Assembly (NCBI RefSeq): GCF_001083795.1
Contig: NZ_LAVK01000007.1
Span: forward strand, 1 to 55,024
From: Streptomyces sp. SBT349
GTDB taxonomy: Bacteria > Actinomycetota > Actinomycetes > Streptomycetales > Streptomycetaceae
Length of the DNA: 55,024 nt
Direction: 5' to 3'
Below the pieces are notes generated by a model. That model was not told the DNA's origin and made no database searches. It saw nothing but the letters and a program-made list of their open reading frames with translations. Of this stretch, positions 16,583-24,378 are shown in pieces. The stretch's first letter is position 1. Each line of letters begins with the position of its first letter. The translations under genes and the position numbers were made by a program.

Positions 16583-17329
16583 TCACATCCGGGATCTCAG
16601 CACATCGACCTCACAGCCCGGCGCGAACGCGTCGAAGCCGTGCTCGACCAGCCAGCGAACTCCCAGCAGGCTTCGCAACGACCACCACGCGTGGATCACG
16701 TCGAGGTCGACGTCGGTGCCATAACCGGCGATGACGTCGCTCAGGTGTTCCTCGTGTCCGAGCGTGAAGGTGGCGAGGTCGAAGAGGGCGTCACCCCCGG
16801 CCGCTTCGGACCAGTCGATGATGCCGGTGACCTCGTCGCCGTCGACGAAGACGTGATCGATCTGCAGGTCGCCGTGCGCGAACACCGGCGTCCACGGCCG
16901 GATCGCGGCCTCGGCGACCTGGCGGTTGCGGGTGACCAGGTCGGTGGGCAGGACGCCGTTCGTCACGAGCAACTCGCACTCGCCGTCGAGTTCCGCCGCC
17001 AACTCGTCGGGATCCCGTCGGCGCCGGCCGGGCCAGGGCGGCAACGGCGCCTCGTGCAACTTCCGGATGGCGGCACCCGCCGCGGCCCACGCCGCCGGGG
17101 ACGCGGTCGACGGCTCACCGAGGCGGCCGAGCGCCGTCCCCGGGAGTGCGGCGATCGCGAGCACGGACGGCTTGCGCCACAGGACCTCCGGGGTCGGGAC
17201 CGGCGCCAGGGCCATCGCCTCGACCTCGACGTCGATGCGCACCTGATCGGCGTCCACCTTCAGGAACACGTCGCCGACGCGCAGCGTCGCGCGCTCGGAA
17301 TGGGCGACGACGACCTTGACCTCATCCAT
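16583..17329 (-). CDS. Aminoglycoside phosphotransferase-family protein
   Basis: A 248-aa APH/choline-kinase-fold protein that would transfer phosphate from ATP to a small-molecule hydroxyl. Catalytic loop HGDLQIDHVFV: H152, D154 as base, with His where Asn is usual. The DFG-like metal site is IIDW (Asp172). The N-lobe is short (VGDVFLKVDADQ supplies the lysine), and the protein is shorter than the usual 260-300 aa. The substrate is unknown; most such proteins are not antibiotic-resistance enzymes. It starts 42 bp from the end of the upstream XRE gene on the same strand, so the two may be cotranscribed. Confidence 0.75.
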   Translation of the reverse strand: MDEVKVVVAHSERATLRVGDVFLKVDADQVRIDVEVEAMALAPVPTPEVLWRKPSVLAIAALPGTALGRLGEPSTASPAAWAAAGAAIRKLHEAPLPPWPGRRRRDPDELAAELDGECELLVTNGVLPTDLVTRNRQVAEAAIRPWTPVFAHGDLQIDHVFVDGDEVTGIIDWSEAAGGDALFDLATFTLGHEEHLSDVIAGYGTDVDLDVIHAWWSLRSLLGVRWLVEHGFDAFAPGCEVDVLRSRM

Positions 17330-17371
17330 GGGCGACCAGTATCCCGGGGATGATCGCCGACGTCACCGGGA

Positions 17372-18043
17372 TTATCGCGTGCGACTGCGCGGCTGCTGAC
17401 CGCGTCCCCCGCTGGATTTCTCGACCCGGTTGAGTTGGTCGATCATGGTCAGCACGGCCTGCTGACTGCCGCCGGACAGGCGAGCGACGCGTACGGCTGC
17501 GTCGCGTGCGTTCTCGTGTTCCAGCGCCTTCAGGATCTCGGCATCGTCGAGGATTTCGGTGAGGGCTTTTCGGGCGTCTGCGTCGAGCATGGTGAGGCGC
17601 AGGGTGAGTTCGCGGGTGTCCTCGTCGCCGAAGTCGTCCAGCATCCGTAGCTTTCCGAGGAGCCCTTGGATGATGGGGAGGTCCCCGTTGGCGTCGTTCG
17701 TGCCGGGGCGGTTGAGGTCTCGCACGTCGTCGCGTTCGAGCGCGTGCAGCAGTTCCAGCTCCGCCTCCAGCTGTCGGGAGTCGGCTTGTTCGTCGGCGAG
17801 ATACCCGACGGGGACGGAGAAGTACTTCGCCAGGGCCCGGAGGTGGTGGAGCTTGGGGTTGGTCGTTCTGCCGGTCGTGAGTTCCCAGAAGTAGGGGCCG
17901 GAGATGCTGACGTCCGTGGCCTTGGTGATCTGCCGGGCGGTGACCTCGTAGGAGGGGGGCGGCTCGCCCTTGGGGACTTTCATGTCCCGGAGCCACTTCA
18001 GCTTTTCGGCCAGGGTGCGCCGTCTCCGGGCCGTGGCTGGCAT
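17372..18043 (-). CDS. XRE-family transcriptional regulator
   Basis: A 223-aa protein. The N-terminal helix-turn-helix spans residues about 10-80: TLAEKLKWLRDM, then ARQITKATDVSISGPYFWEL and TTGRTTNPKLHHLRALAKYF, close to Streptomyces regulators that pair with small secreted or membrane proteins. Residues 85-205 are largely helical and acidic (QLEAELELLHALERDD), probably for dimerisation. The tail is basic. GAGGGG lies about 5 bases before ATG 18043. Two GTGAACG repeats upstream are a candidate operator. Confidence 0.8.
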   Translation of the reverse strand: MPATARRRRTLAEKLKWLRDMKVPKGEPPPSYEVTARQITKATDVSISGPYFWELTTGRTTNPKLHHLRALAKYFSVPVGYLADEQADSRQLEAELELLHALERDDVRDLNRPGTNDANGDLPIIQGLLGKLRMLDDFGDEDTRELTLRLTMLDADARKALTEILDDAEILKALEHENARDAAVRVARLSGGSQQAVLTMIDQLNRVEKSSGGRGQQPRSRTR

Positions 18044-18106
18044 CGGTGCCCCTCACTTCCTCGCTCGTGGTGATCGCTCATGTCGGCTTTGTGTGCACCT
18101 TATCGT

Positions 18107-18133
18107 CGTTCACAGGTGTGGATGGCCGTTCAC
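18107..18133 (-). promoter_or_regulatory. GTGAACG direct repeats upstream of the XRE gene
   Basis: Two GTGAACG copies on the minus strand (18107-18113, 18127-18133) with 20-bp periodicity, two helical turns. GATAAG, a possible -10 box, follows at 18099-18104. This suits binding of a helix-turn-helix regulator at its own promoter. Confidence 0.45.
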
Positions 18134-18356
18134 CGAGTCGGGGTCGTCGAACTGCGTCCCGTCCGGAGTGAGCGTGCGGATTACCCCCTCTGGTGAGCAG
18201 GCCGTGGATGCGCTGCTCGTTCTCGTCCCTGTTCCATCTCGTCACTGATCGGGCGGTCCGCGGTGACTGGCGCGAGACACGGCCCGCCGGGCCGAACGGG
18301 TGGCGTGCCCGAACTCGCCTCGAACCCGTGCCATGATCCGGTGCTCTGGAGGGTCA

Positions 18357-19235
18357 ATGGGCTGGTGGATCTCTGTTCTCGGTGCGGTGCTGATCGCGGC
18401 CGTGCTCCGGGACCTGTTCCACACGATCTGGCATCCCACCCGCCGCGCCGGGATCATCCACCTGGTGATGGCGGGGTTCTGGCGCCTTTCCCGGAGACGG
18501 TCCACCCGATTCCCGCTCCTCGGGCTCACCGGCTCACTGGCCATGGTGGTCGTGGTCACCGGGTGGTCGCTCACCCTCGTGGCCGGCTGGACCCTGGTCT
18601 ACTGGCCGCACATGCCAGACGGCTTCACCCTCAGCTCGGAGATGGAGTCCTCCGGCGCCACGGACCTGCTCGACTCGTTCTACCTGTCGCTGGTCATGAT
18701 CTCCACCCTCGGTCTCGGCGACATCACCCCGGCGGACACCTGGCTGCGACTGGTGACGCCGCTCGAGTCGCTGATCGGCTTCCTGCTGCTGACGGCCGTG
18801 GTGGCCTGGGTACTGGGCATCTACCCGGCGCTCGCGCGACGCAGGGTCGCGGTCTCCCACCTGGCTCTGCTGCGAAGGGCCGGCCTCACCGATCCCGTGC
18901 TCGACTCCCCCGGTGGCGCGGCAATCCTCGGGAACCTGGCCAGAGACCTGCTCTGCATCCACGTCGATCTCAGCCAGTACCCGGAGACGTACTACTTCCA
19001 CGACAGCGAACGGGGCCTGGAGAGCGATGCCACCCTGTCGGCCACGGTCGGCTACGCCACCGACCTGGCCCGCCGGGGCCGGGCGGCCACCCGAGCCGAC
19101 GTGCAACTGAGCGGCACCCTGCTCGCCGGCGCCCTCGACGAACTCGCCACCGTTCTCGACACGCACTTCCTGCGCACCGGCGGCACCACCGACGAGATCC
19201 TGACCCACTACGCCGCCGAACACACCCCCGGCTGA
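18357..19235 (+). CDS. Ion channel-domain membrane protein (K+ channel-like)
   Basis: A 292-aa membrane protein. Start ATG 18357 has GGAGGG at 18348-18353. Helices: about 3-20 (SVLGAVLIAAVL), 60-88 (SLAMVVVVTGWSLTLVAGW) and 128-155 (LIGFLLLTAVVAWVLGIY). Between the last two lies a pore loop, LVMISTLGLGDITP, whose TLGLGD (117-122) is a variant of the K+ filter TVGYGD. The C-terminal 130 residues are cytosolic and not a recognisable RCK domain. It probably forms a tetrameric channel. Filter variation leaves ion selectivity uncertain. Confidence 0.75.
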   Translation: MGWWISVLGAVLIAAVLRDLFHTIWHPTRRAGIIHLVMAGFWRLSRRRSTRFPLLGLTGSLAMVVVVTGWSLTLVAGWTLVYWPHMPDGFTLSSEMESSGATDLLDSFYLSLVMISTLGLGDITPADTWLRLVTPLESLIGFLLLTAVVAWVLGIYPALARRRVAVSHLALLRRAGLTDPVLDSPGGAAILGNLARDLLCIHVDLSQYPETYYFHDSERGLESDATLSATVGYATDLARRGRAATRADVQLSGTLLAGALDELATVLDTHFLRTGGTTDEILTHYAAEHTPG

Positions 19236-19247
19236 ACACCACGCCTC

Positions 19248-19616
19248 ATGTGCGAAGAAGACTGCCCGTTCCACACCCCGGTCTTCGTCGTGACCCACGA
19301 GAAGCGCGATCCGTGGGAGCGGCCGGGCGGCACGACCTTCCATTTCGTCAACGACGGCATCGAGAGCGCGCTCGACCAGGCCCGCGGGGCCGCCGGCGAC
19401 CGCGACGTCCGCATCGCCGGCGGTGGCGAGACCATCCAGGAGTACCTGGACACCGGCCTGGTCGACGAGTTCTCGATCACCCTCGCGCCCGTGCTGTTCG
19501 GCACCGGCATCCGCCTGTTCGACCGTGTGGCACCCGACCGCCTAGCCCTGAACCAGGTCCGCACCGTCTCCTCGACCCGGGTGACCCACCTGACCTACAC
19601 CGTCGGCGAGCGGTAG
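19248..19616 (+). pseudogene. RibD/dihydrofolate reductase-like protein, 5'-truncated
   Basis: A 122-aa frame carrying only the last two thirds of the RibD C-terminal/DHFR-like reductase domain: TPVFVVTHEKRDPWERPGGTTF, then RDVRIAGGGETIQEYLDTGL and DEFSITLAPVLFGTGIRLF. The family is usually about 190 aa. The N-terminal strand-loop that holds the first part of the NADPH/substrate site is missing. It begins 12 bp after the channel gene stop, so a deletion probably removed the front and fused the genes into one transcript. Activity unlikely. Confidence 0.7.
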
Positions 19617-19634
19617 CCGGCACCACGCCGGCGG

Positions 19635-19648
19635 GCCGGGTACCCGGC
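19635..19648. terminator. Palindrome between convergent genes
   Basis: GCCGGGTACCCGGC, a perfect 14-bp palindrome, in the 67-bp gap between the RibD-like frame and the facing kinase-like gene. GCCGG/CCGGC pairing just upstream adds a second small hairpin. Possibly a bidirectional terminator. Confidence 0.35.
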
Positions 19649-19683
19649 GAGGCGGCCCGTGGCCGATGTCACGTCTCGTTGAG

Positions 19684-20757
19684 TCACGTGCCGCCGATCC
19701 GGCGGATCTCCTCCAGCGGATATGGGGTCTGCCGACTCCGGCGCTGGAACCTGAGGTTGAAGTCCGATATCACGGCCGCGATGGGAGAGTGCCGGGTGAG
19801 GATCGCTGCGGCCTCCTCGGGGATTCCGGTGGGACGTTTGCCCTCCGCGTAGGCGCGCACCAGCTCGTAGCGGCCGTCCCGGTCCTCCCTCTGGTATCCG
19901 AACAGAGCGGTGACCAGCCAGTTCACCAGATACGTGGCGGTGAAACAGCGGTCGTAGGTCTGATGCCGGTCGAAGAAGCCGGCCTCGTCCTGCGACAGCT
20001 CGAACCGGGAGGAGATCGCGAGGCCGTAGTCCGCGAAGAAGAGGCGCCGGCCGTCGGTCAGGATGTTCTCGAAGTGCGCGTCGAAGTGCAGGAGTCCGCG
20101 GTCGTTCATGAACGAGATACCGGCTGCCAGTTCTCTCTCCACCATGGCGCAGGCCCGGTTGGCGACCTCGTCGCCCGCTTCGACCTGGGTGCTCAACCAC
20201 TGGTGCAGGTTTTGCGGGATGTACTCCAGGAACAGCGCGACGCTCGCCGAGGACCGCTGGAGGGCCTCGATCCGGCGGCGCACCTGCGATCCGCCGCCCC
20301 GGTACGCGACAGCCCGTTCGATGTCGGCCAGGTCCTCGGGCAGGGGCGTCGAGTCCGGCAGTACTCGCCAGTGGTACATCAGAGGGAAGCCCTCGTGTTC
20401 CGCCGCCAGCACCCAGTTCGTCGTCATGGTGTGCACGGCGAGCTCTCTCCAGGCCCCGAAGCCCGGCCCGGCGAGGGTGCCGACGCCGTAGTGGCAGAAG
20501 GCGGGCAGCTCGAACAGGTTCGCCGTGGACCGGACGTGCTCGGGCTGCCTCTCCATGTCGCTGAGGGGCACCCGCTTCACGAAGACCGGGGTTCCGGCGA
20601 CCTCCAGCAGGGACGACGTCCCGCCGATGCCGGATCCGATCGGCTTGGCCGTGTCCACGAGCTCGCGCAGTGCGCGATCACCGCACAGGGCGAGGGAAGT
20701 GGAGACGGCACCATGGGCGGTGAGACGCGCACCGTGCGACATGTCAGGGGCTTTCAC
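19684..20757 (-). CDS. Protein kinase-like (PKL-fold) protein
   Basis: A 357-aa cytoplasmic protein. GTG 20757 was chosen because GGAGG lies 5 bases upstream; an ATG 15 bases further in is the alternative. A Gly-rich N-lobe (IGSGIGGTSSLLEVAG) and a lysine in VFVKRV are followed by the catalytic loop HFDAHFENIL (from residue 224; Asp226, Asn231) and the metal motif DYG (243-245) in place of DFG. Thus the ATP site looks complete. The C-lobe has a long helical insert (DEAGFFDRHQTYDRCF). A kinase acting on a protein or small molecule is possible. The substrate is unknown and neighbours give no clear clue. Confidence 0.7.
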   Translation of the reverse strand: MKAPDMSHGARLTAHGAVSTSLALCGDRALRELVDTAKPIGSGIGGTSSLLEVAGTPVFVKRVPLSDMERQPEHVRSTANLFELPAFCHYGVGTLAGPGFGAWRELAVHTMTTNWVLAAEHEGFPLMYHWRVLPDSTPLPEDLADIERAVAYRGGGSQVRRRIEALQRSSASVALFLEYIPQNLHQWLSTQVEAGDEVANRACAMVERELAAGISFMNDRGLLHFDAHFENILTDGRRLFFADYGLAISSRFELSQDEAGFFDRHQTYDRCFTATYLVNWLVTALFGYQREDRDGRYELVRAYAEGKRPTGIPEEAAAILTRHSPIAAVISDFNLRFQRRSRQTPYPLEEIRRIGGT

Positions 20758-21144
20758 TGTTGCCTCCACCTGGATGCCGGCCTCGATCCCGCGATGGCGG
20801 CGGCACGTCTGAGCCAAGCCGCGACCACGTTCGACACGTGGCTCCGCGGTGTGGCCGGAGCGGGTTGTACCCTCTCGGCCGCACTGTACGTGACGATCGA
20901 CGACGGGTCGGGGGATCGATGCGCGACTTCGAGCGCGTCTGCCCGGCCGCTCGAACTCCTCCTTGGACGGGCTGATCTCCCTCCGCCCGGCTTCGGTGGC
21001 GAGGGCGTGGAGGTTGACCTTGCCCAACGGGTCGTCCTCGCTGATCCACCCGCGGGTGCGGCGACGACGACGCCCGCATCTCGGCGGCGGCATGCCGCGC
21101 CTGGGGCGATCCCCGCGCGCGCGGGGTGCGGGGGCCGCGTTGGC
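20758..21144. other. Intergenic stretch with decayed reading frames
   Basis: No gene can be supported. Two protein-like fragments occur: on the minus strand near 20930-21050 (RGWISEDDPLGKVNLHALATE) and on the plus strand near 20780-20900 (AMAAARLSQAATTFDTWL). They overlap in part, so at most one can be real. Either may be a remnant. Confidence 0.4.
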
Positions 21145-22107
21145 TCAGCCCAGCGTGTTCATCAGGGTGGTGACATAGACGTCCAGCCGCTCCTCCACGG
21201 CTCGCGTCGTCAGTTCTGTCCTCCCCGCCTCCCGCCATGGCTGCGACACCAACCGCACTTCTTCCGAGCACGCCAGCCCGTCGCGCACCAGCCAGTACAG
21301 CCGCTCGCTCGCGGACGCGGCCAGCACCCCGCCGGCCCTCTCGTACGCCTCAGGGAACCGCAGACCCCACGCCGGGCCGTGCAGCAGCGCGAGACTGGTG
21401 GAGCAGTGCGCCACATCGAGATCCGCCGGGCCCCAGGAGGTCGCTGCCCAGTCGACGACGCCGGTGATCCGGGCACCTGCCGGGCTTGAACGCGGCACGT
21501 CGAACAGCACGTTGCCGGGGTGGAAGTCCCGGTGCAGGAATCGCCCTGCATAGCGCGGCGCCGGCGTGCGGATCACGTCGATCGCCGCGGCCCATGCCGC
21601 CGCGTCGGCGCCCTTCGGGACCACGACGGTGTCGGCGGTCGTCAACGCCACGTACTCCCCGGGCCGTTCAGCGGGTCGCAACGCGTGGATCGCCACGAGT
21701 TGGCGGGCCAGCAGGGGGACGCGCGCCTCCACTCCCTCATCGTCGAGGACCGTCCGGCCCGCCACATGTGTCATGAGGAGCGACGGATACTCGCAATGCG
21801 CCGCGGTCGGATCAACCGCGACCAGTCCGGGAGCCGGCACGCCGGTTTCCGGGAGCAGGGTCAAGGCGCCGGCCTCCCTGTTCAGCGAGTCCTCGGCGCG
21901 CTCCACGAAGAACGGGTCGACGAAGCTCCGCAGCACCAGGTCACGGGTGCCTCCGTCCCGCGTGCCGATGGTCAGCCTCCGCATGTCGGCAGTGACGCCG
22001 CCGTGCAGCGCCTCGATTCCGACGACCCGTTCGCCGATGTCCAGGTGCCGGCTCACCCAGGCCAGTGTCAACGGTCGGAGAGCCGCCGCCTCGTCGTGAT
22101 CGGTCAC
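21145..22107 (-). CDS. Phosphotransferase (APH) family protein
   Basis: A 320-aa APH-fold enzyme of normal family length. Nucleotide-binding N-lobe with a conserved glutamate (NREAGALTLL), hinge LLMTHVAGRTVL, catalytic loop LHRDFHPGNVLFD (H192, D194, N199) and metal-binding GVVDWAATSWGP (D219). All catalytic residues are present, unlike the shorter APH-like protein at 16583-17329. GTG 22107 starts the frame with a GATGAGG upstream. The substrate is unknown; proteins of this type often phosphorylate hydroxylated metabolites or sugars. Monocistronic as far as can be seen. Confidence 0.8.
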   Translation of the reverse strand: MTDHDEAAALRPLTLAWVSRHLDIGERVVGIEALHGGVTADMRRLTIGTRDGGTRDLVLRSFVDPFFVERAEDSLNREAGALTLLPETGVPAPGLVAVDPTAAHCEYPSLLMTHVAGRTVLDDEGVEARVPLLARQLVAIHALRPAERPGEYVALTTADTVVVPKGADAAAWAAAIDVIRTPAPRYAGRFLHRDFHPGNVLFDVPRSSPAGARITGVVDWAATSWGPADLDVAHCSTSLALLHGPAWGLRFPEAYERAGGVLAASASERLYWLVRDGLACSEEVRLVSQPWREAGRTELTTRAVEERLDVYVTTLMNTLG

Positions 22108-22889
22108 CGTGCGACCTCATCATCCGGACGGCGGCACGCGCGAACGTTTTATCGGAGGCGATGACGAGTGGTGCAGGTGGTGGGGAAGTCGGGCGAGCAG
22201 GTCCGTGCGCGCACCCATCGCGATGTCGCCTGACGCGCCGGGAGTGGAGAAGCACGGGACGCCGGAGGTGCCGGAGTTGGAACGGCGCCTGCCGCTGGGG
22301 CTCGGCGTCGTCGGGGCGGGGATCGGCGCCGGCTGGGTGTTGCGGCGGGGTGCACTGTCCGCAAGGGCATCCGCCTGCACAGGCGCGACGACGAAGACCT
22401 GTACCTGACCACCGCCAGCAGGGCCGAGGAAGCCGCACAGGTGGTCGATTCGGCCACGCGCATGCGAGTTCCTCAGCGACTTCGCGGAGACAGCGCGTGC
22501 CGCTTCGGACCTCCTCTTCGGAAGTCCGGCGAGACGGTGGTGTCTTGTCGGCGTTCACAGTGACTGCCTGAGGGTCGCCGCTCTCCGTGGTACGTGCCGC
22601 GCGATCGCACCGGATCAGCGTGCCGTCCAGGATCGCGTGATTCGGGCAAGGGACATGGGAGGTCAACGTGGAGACTCTGGTTCGGCGGACGATTGTTCGC
22701 CGAGGAAACCGCGTTGGCCCATTCGGCTCCGGCTGACCGCCCAGGGGAACGAATGCGGGGGTGTCTCTTCGGGTGACGGCAGCAGGGAAAGCGAAGCTGG
22801 GCGTTCGTTCGCATGCAGGCAGACGGTGCCCGTCAAGGGCTCACCGGCTTGGGTGCCCAGATACCGCACACCGGGAGCAGAGAAGACCC
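22108..22889. other. Gene-poor stretch with transposase-like remnant
   Basis: No intact gene. On the plus strand near 22225-22350 a frame reads GVEKHGTPEVPELERRLPLG followed by a glycine-rich hydrophobic segment (GVVGAGIGAGWVL), possibly a broken membrane protein. The minus-strand transposase-like motif at 22589-22642 is listed separately. Remaining frames look like shadows. Confidence 0.4.
22589..22642 (-). pseudogene. DDE transposase remnant (IS5-like)
   Basis: NHAILDGTLIRCDRAA on the minus strand recalls the LDGTLIPxDR motif around the first catalytic Asp of actinobacterial IS5-group transposases. Nothing else of the transposase and no terminal repeats are visible. Confidence 0.3.
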
Positions 22890-23915
22890 ATGTCGCACCA
22901 CCTCGACACTCCGCTGGCTGCCCAGAACGGCCAGCTCTACCTCGATGACCTGTATGTCTTTCCCGGCGAGGGAAGCACCGTGTTCATCATGGACGCCAAC
23001 TCCAACATCACCGGGGTATACGCGGAACCGGGTTTCCACCACGAGGCCCGCTACGAGTTCAGGGTGCACTTCGACGGTGCCGAATTCGAGGCCCTGACCT
23101 ACCGGTTCTCCTTCGGCGAGCCGGACGGCGACGGCCGCCAGAGCGTGCGCCTGCACAGCCTGACCGGCGCGGATGCCCGCGAGGACGACGCCGAGGGCGA
23201 GTTCGTGCTGGAGGGTCACACCGGCGAGACCGCTACCGCCGACCGCATCCGGGTCTGGGCCGGCCGCATCGCGGACGCCTTCTACATCGACCTCGACCTG
23301 CTGGCGATCGTCAACGGCGCCATGGGCAAGGGCACGGCCGTGGACCTGTCCTCCTGGCATCCGCGGGAGGCCCAGAACAGCTTCCACGGCACGTCCGTCC
23401 AGACGATCGTTCTCGAAGTCCCGCACGGCCATCCGCAGTTGAAGCCGGGTGCGCGGGCAGGGATCTGGTGCGCGTCCAAGCTGGCCACCGACGCCGGCGG
23501 TTGGCGGCAGATCAACCGCGCGGGCAACCCGATGATGTGGCCGATCTTCTGGCCGGGCGACACGGACTTCTCCAACCCGGCCAACACCCGCCACCCTTCG
23601 GAGGACATGGCCGCCGCCGGTGACCACATCGCCGCCCAGGTCGCCGCCGTCGTCAAGGCCACGGGCACCTCGGGCGACCCCGAAGGCTACGGGCAGATGG
23701 TGGCCCGGCAACTCTTCCCGGACATGCTCCCGTACGTGATCGGGACGCCCGCATCCTTCGGCTTCGCCACCCGCAACGGCCGTACCCGCGCGGACAACGT
23801 GCCCGAGACGATGCTCTCGCTCGTGACGAACATGGCCGTCCCCTCGGGCCTCGGCCCCGCCGCATCCGCCGACCAGCGGGTCCCGCGGTTCCCGTACGTC
23901 GTCCCAGCACAGTGA
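22890..23915 (+). CDS. DUF4331 family protein
   Basis: A 341-aa protein with no signal peptide. The start MSHHLDTPLAAQNGQLYLDD, followed by LYVFPGEGSTVFIMDAN and a beta-rich body (HHEARYEFRVHFDG), matches DUF4331, a family of unknown function usually found in bacterial secreted or cytosolic proteins. Later motifs are GRIADAFYIDLDLL, RINRAGNPMMWP-like (QINRAGNPMMWPIF) and FPYVVPAQ at the C-terminus. Start ATG 22890 follows GGGAGCAGAGAAG; longer in-frame extensions upstream look non-coding. It stands alone and is convergent with a MazG-like gene. Confidence 0.7.
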   Translation: MSHHLDTPLAAQNGQLYLDDLYVFPGEGSTVFIMDANSNITGVYAEPGFHHEARYEFRVHFDGAEFEALTYRFSFGEPDGDGRQSVRLHSLTGADAREDDAEGEFVLEGHTGETATADRIRVWAGRIADAFYIDLDLLAIVNGAMGKGTAVDLSSWHPREAQNSFHGTSVQTIVLEVPHGHPQLKPGARAGIWCASKLATDAGGWRQINRAGNPMMWPIFWPGDTDFSNPANTRHPSEDMAAAGDHIAAQVAAVVKATGTSGDPEGYGQMVARQLFPDMLPYVIGTPASFGFATRNGRTRADNVPETMLSLVTNMAVPSGLGPAASADQRVPRFPYVVPAQ

Positions 23916-23976
23916 GGGCGATCGCCTTGGTCGGCAGCCTCTCGTCGGCGGCCTCGACGTTCGGGTCGTCGCCTCC

Positions 23977-24294
23977 TCAGCGGTCGCCGTCGCCGTCGCT
24001 GGTGCGGATGAGGGTGCCGTGGGGGTCGCGTTCGTAGGTGCGACGGGCGTTCTTCCCGATCTTGCGGGTGACCTCGTCGGCGAGGTCGAGGCCGTTCATC
24101 TCGGCGATGGCGGCGAGGTAGATGAAGACGTCGGCGAGTTCTTCGCCGAGGTCGGGAAGCCGCCTGCACCAGGCGGTGAAGGCCTCGCCGACCTCGGCGT
24201 TGAGGAGGCCGAACTCCAGGGCGATGTCCGTGGTGTTGAAGCCCTTGGCGCGCTTGTTGTCCCAGGCCAGCGTCTGAGCGGTGCGGATGTCCAC
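23977..24294 (-). CDS. MazG-like nucleotide pyrophosphohydrolase
   Basis: A 105-aa all-alpha protein. The metal-binding helices carry EFGLLNAEVGEAFTAW and LGEELADVFIYLAAIAE, the ExxE...ExxD pattern of MazG/dUTPase-like enzymes that hydrolyse NTPs to NMP and pyrophosphate. Length agrees with single-domain MazG-like proteins. GTG 24294 was chosen for its GGAGG at 6 bases. It probably cleans the nucleotide pool; the substrate is not predictable. The gene is 84 bp downstream of the start side of nothing else in an operon, with its own upstream region before the next gene. Confidence 0.75.
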   Translation of the reverse strand: MDIRTAQTLAWDNKRAKGFNTTDIALEFGLLNAEVGEAFTAWCRRLPDLGEELADVFIYLAAIAEMNGLDLADEVTRKIGKNARRTYERDPHGTLIRTSDGDGDR

Positions 24295-24378
24295 GGCGTT
24301 CCTCCGGCGGTGGGGCGAGGGGATACGCCTGAGCCTAGGGGAGGTGGGCGGTGCCGCTGATCTCACGGCGTCATGTGG

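Noticed and set aside
18263..19852. 529-codon frame overlapping the channel gene
   Set aside because: A different frame of the same strand encodes the channel and reductase. This one is Arg/Pro/His-rich noise.
19666..21489. 607-codon plus-strand frame across the kinase and phosphotransferase genes
   Set aside because: It runs antisense to two genes with recognisable catalytic motifs and has no domain of its own.
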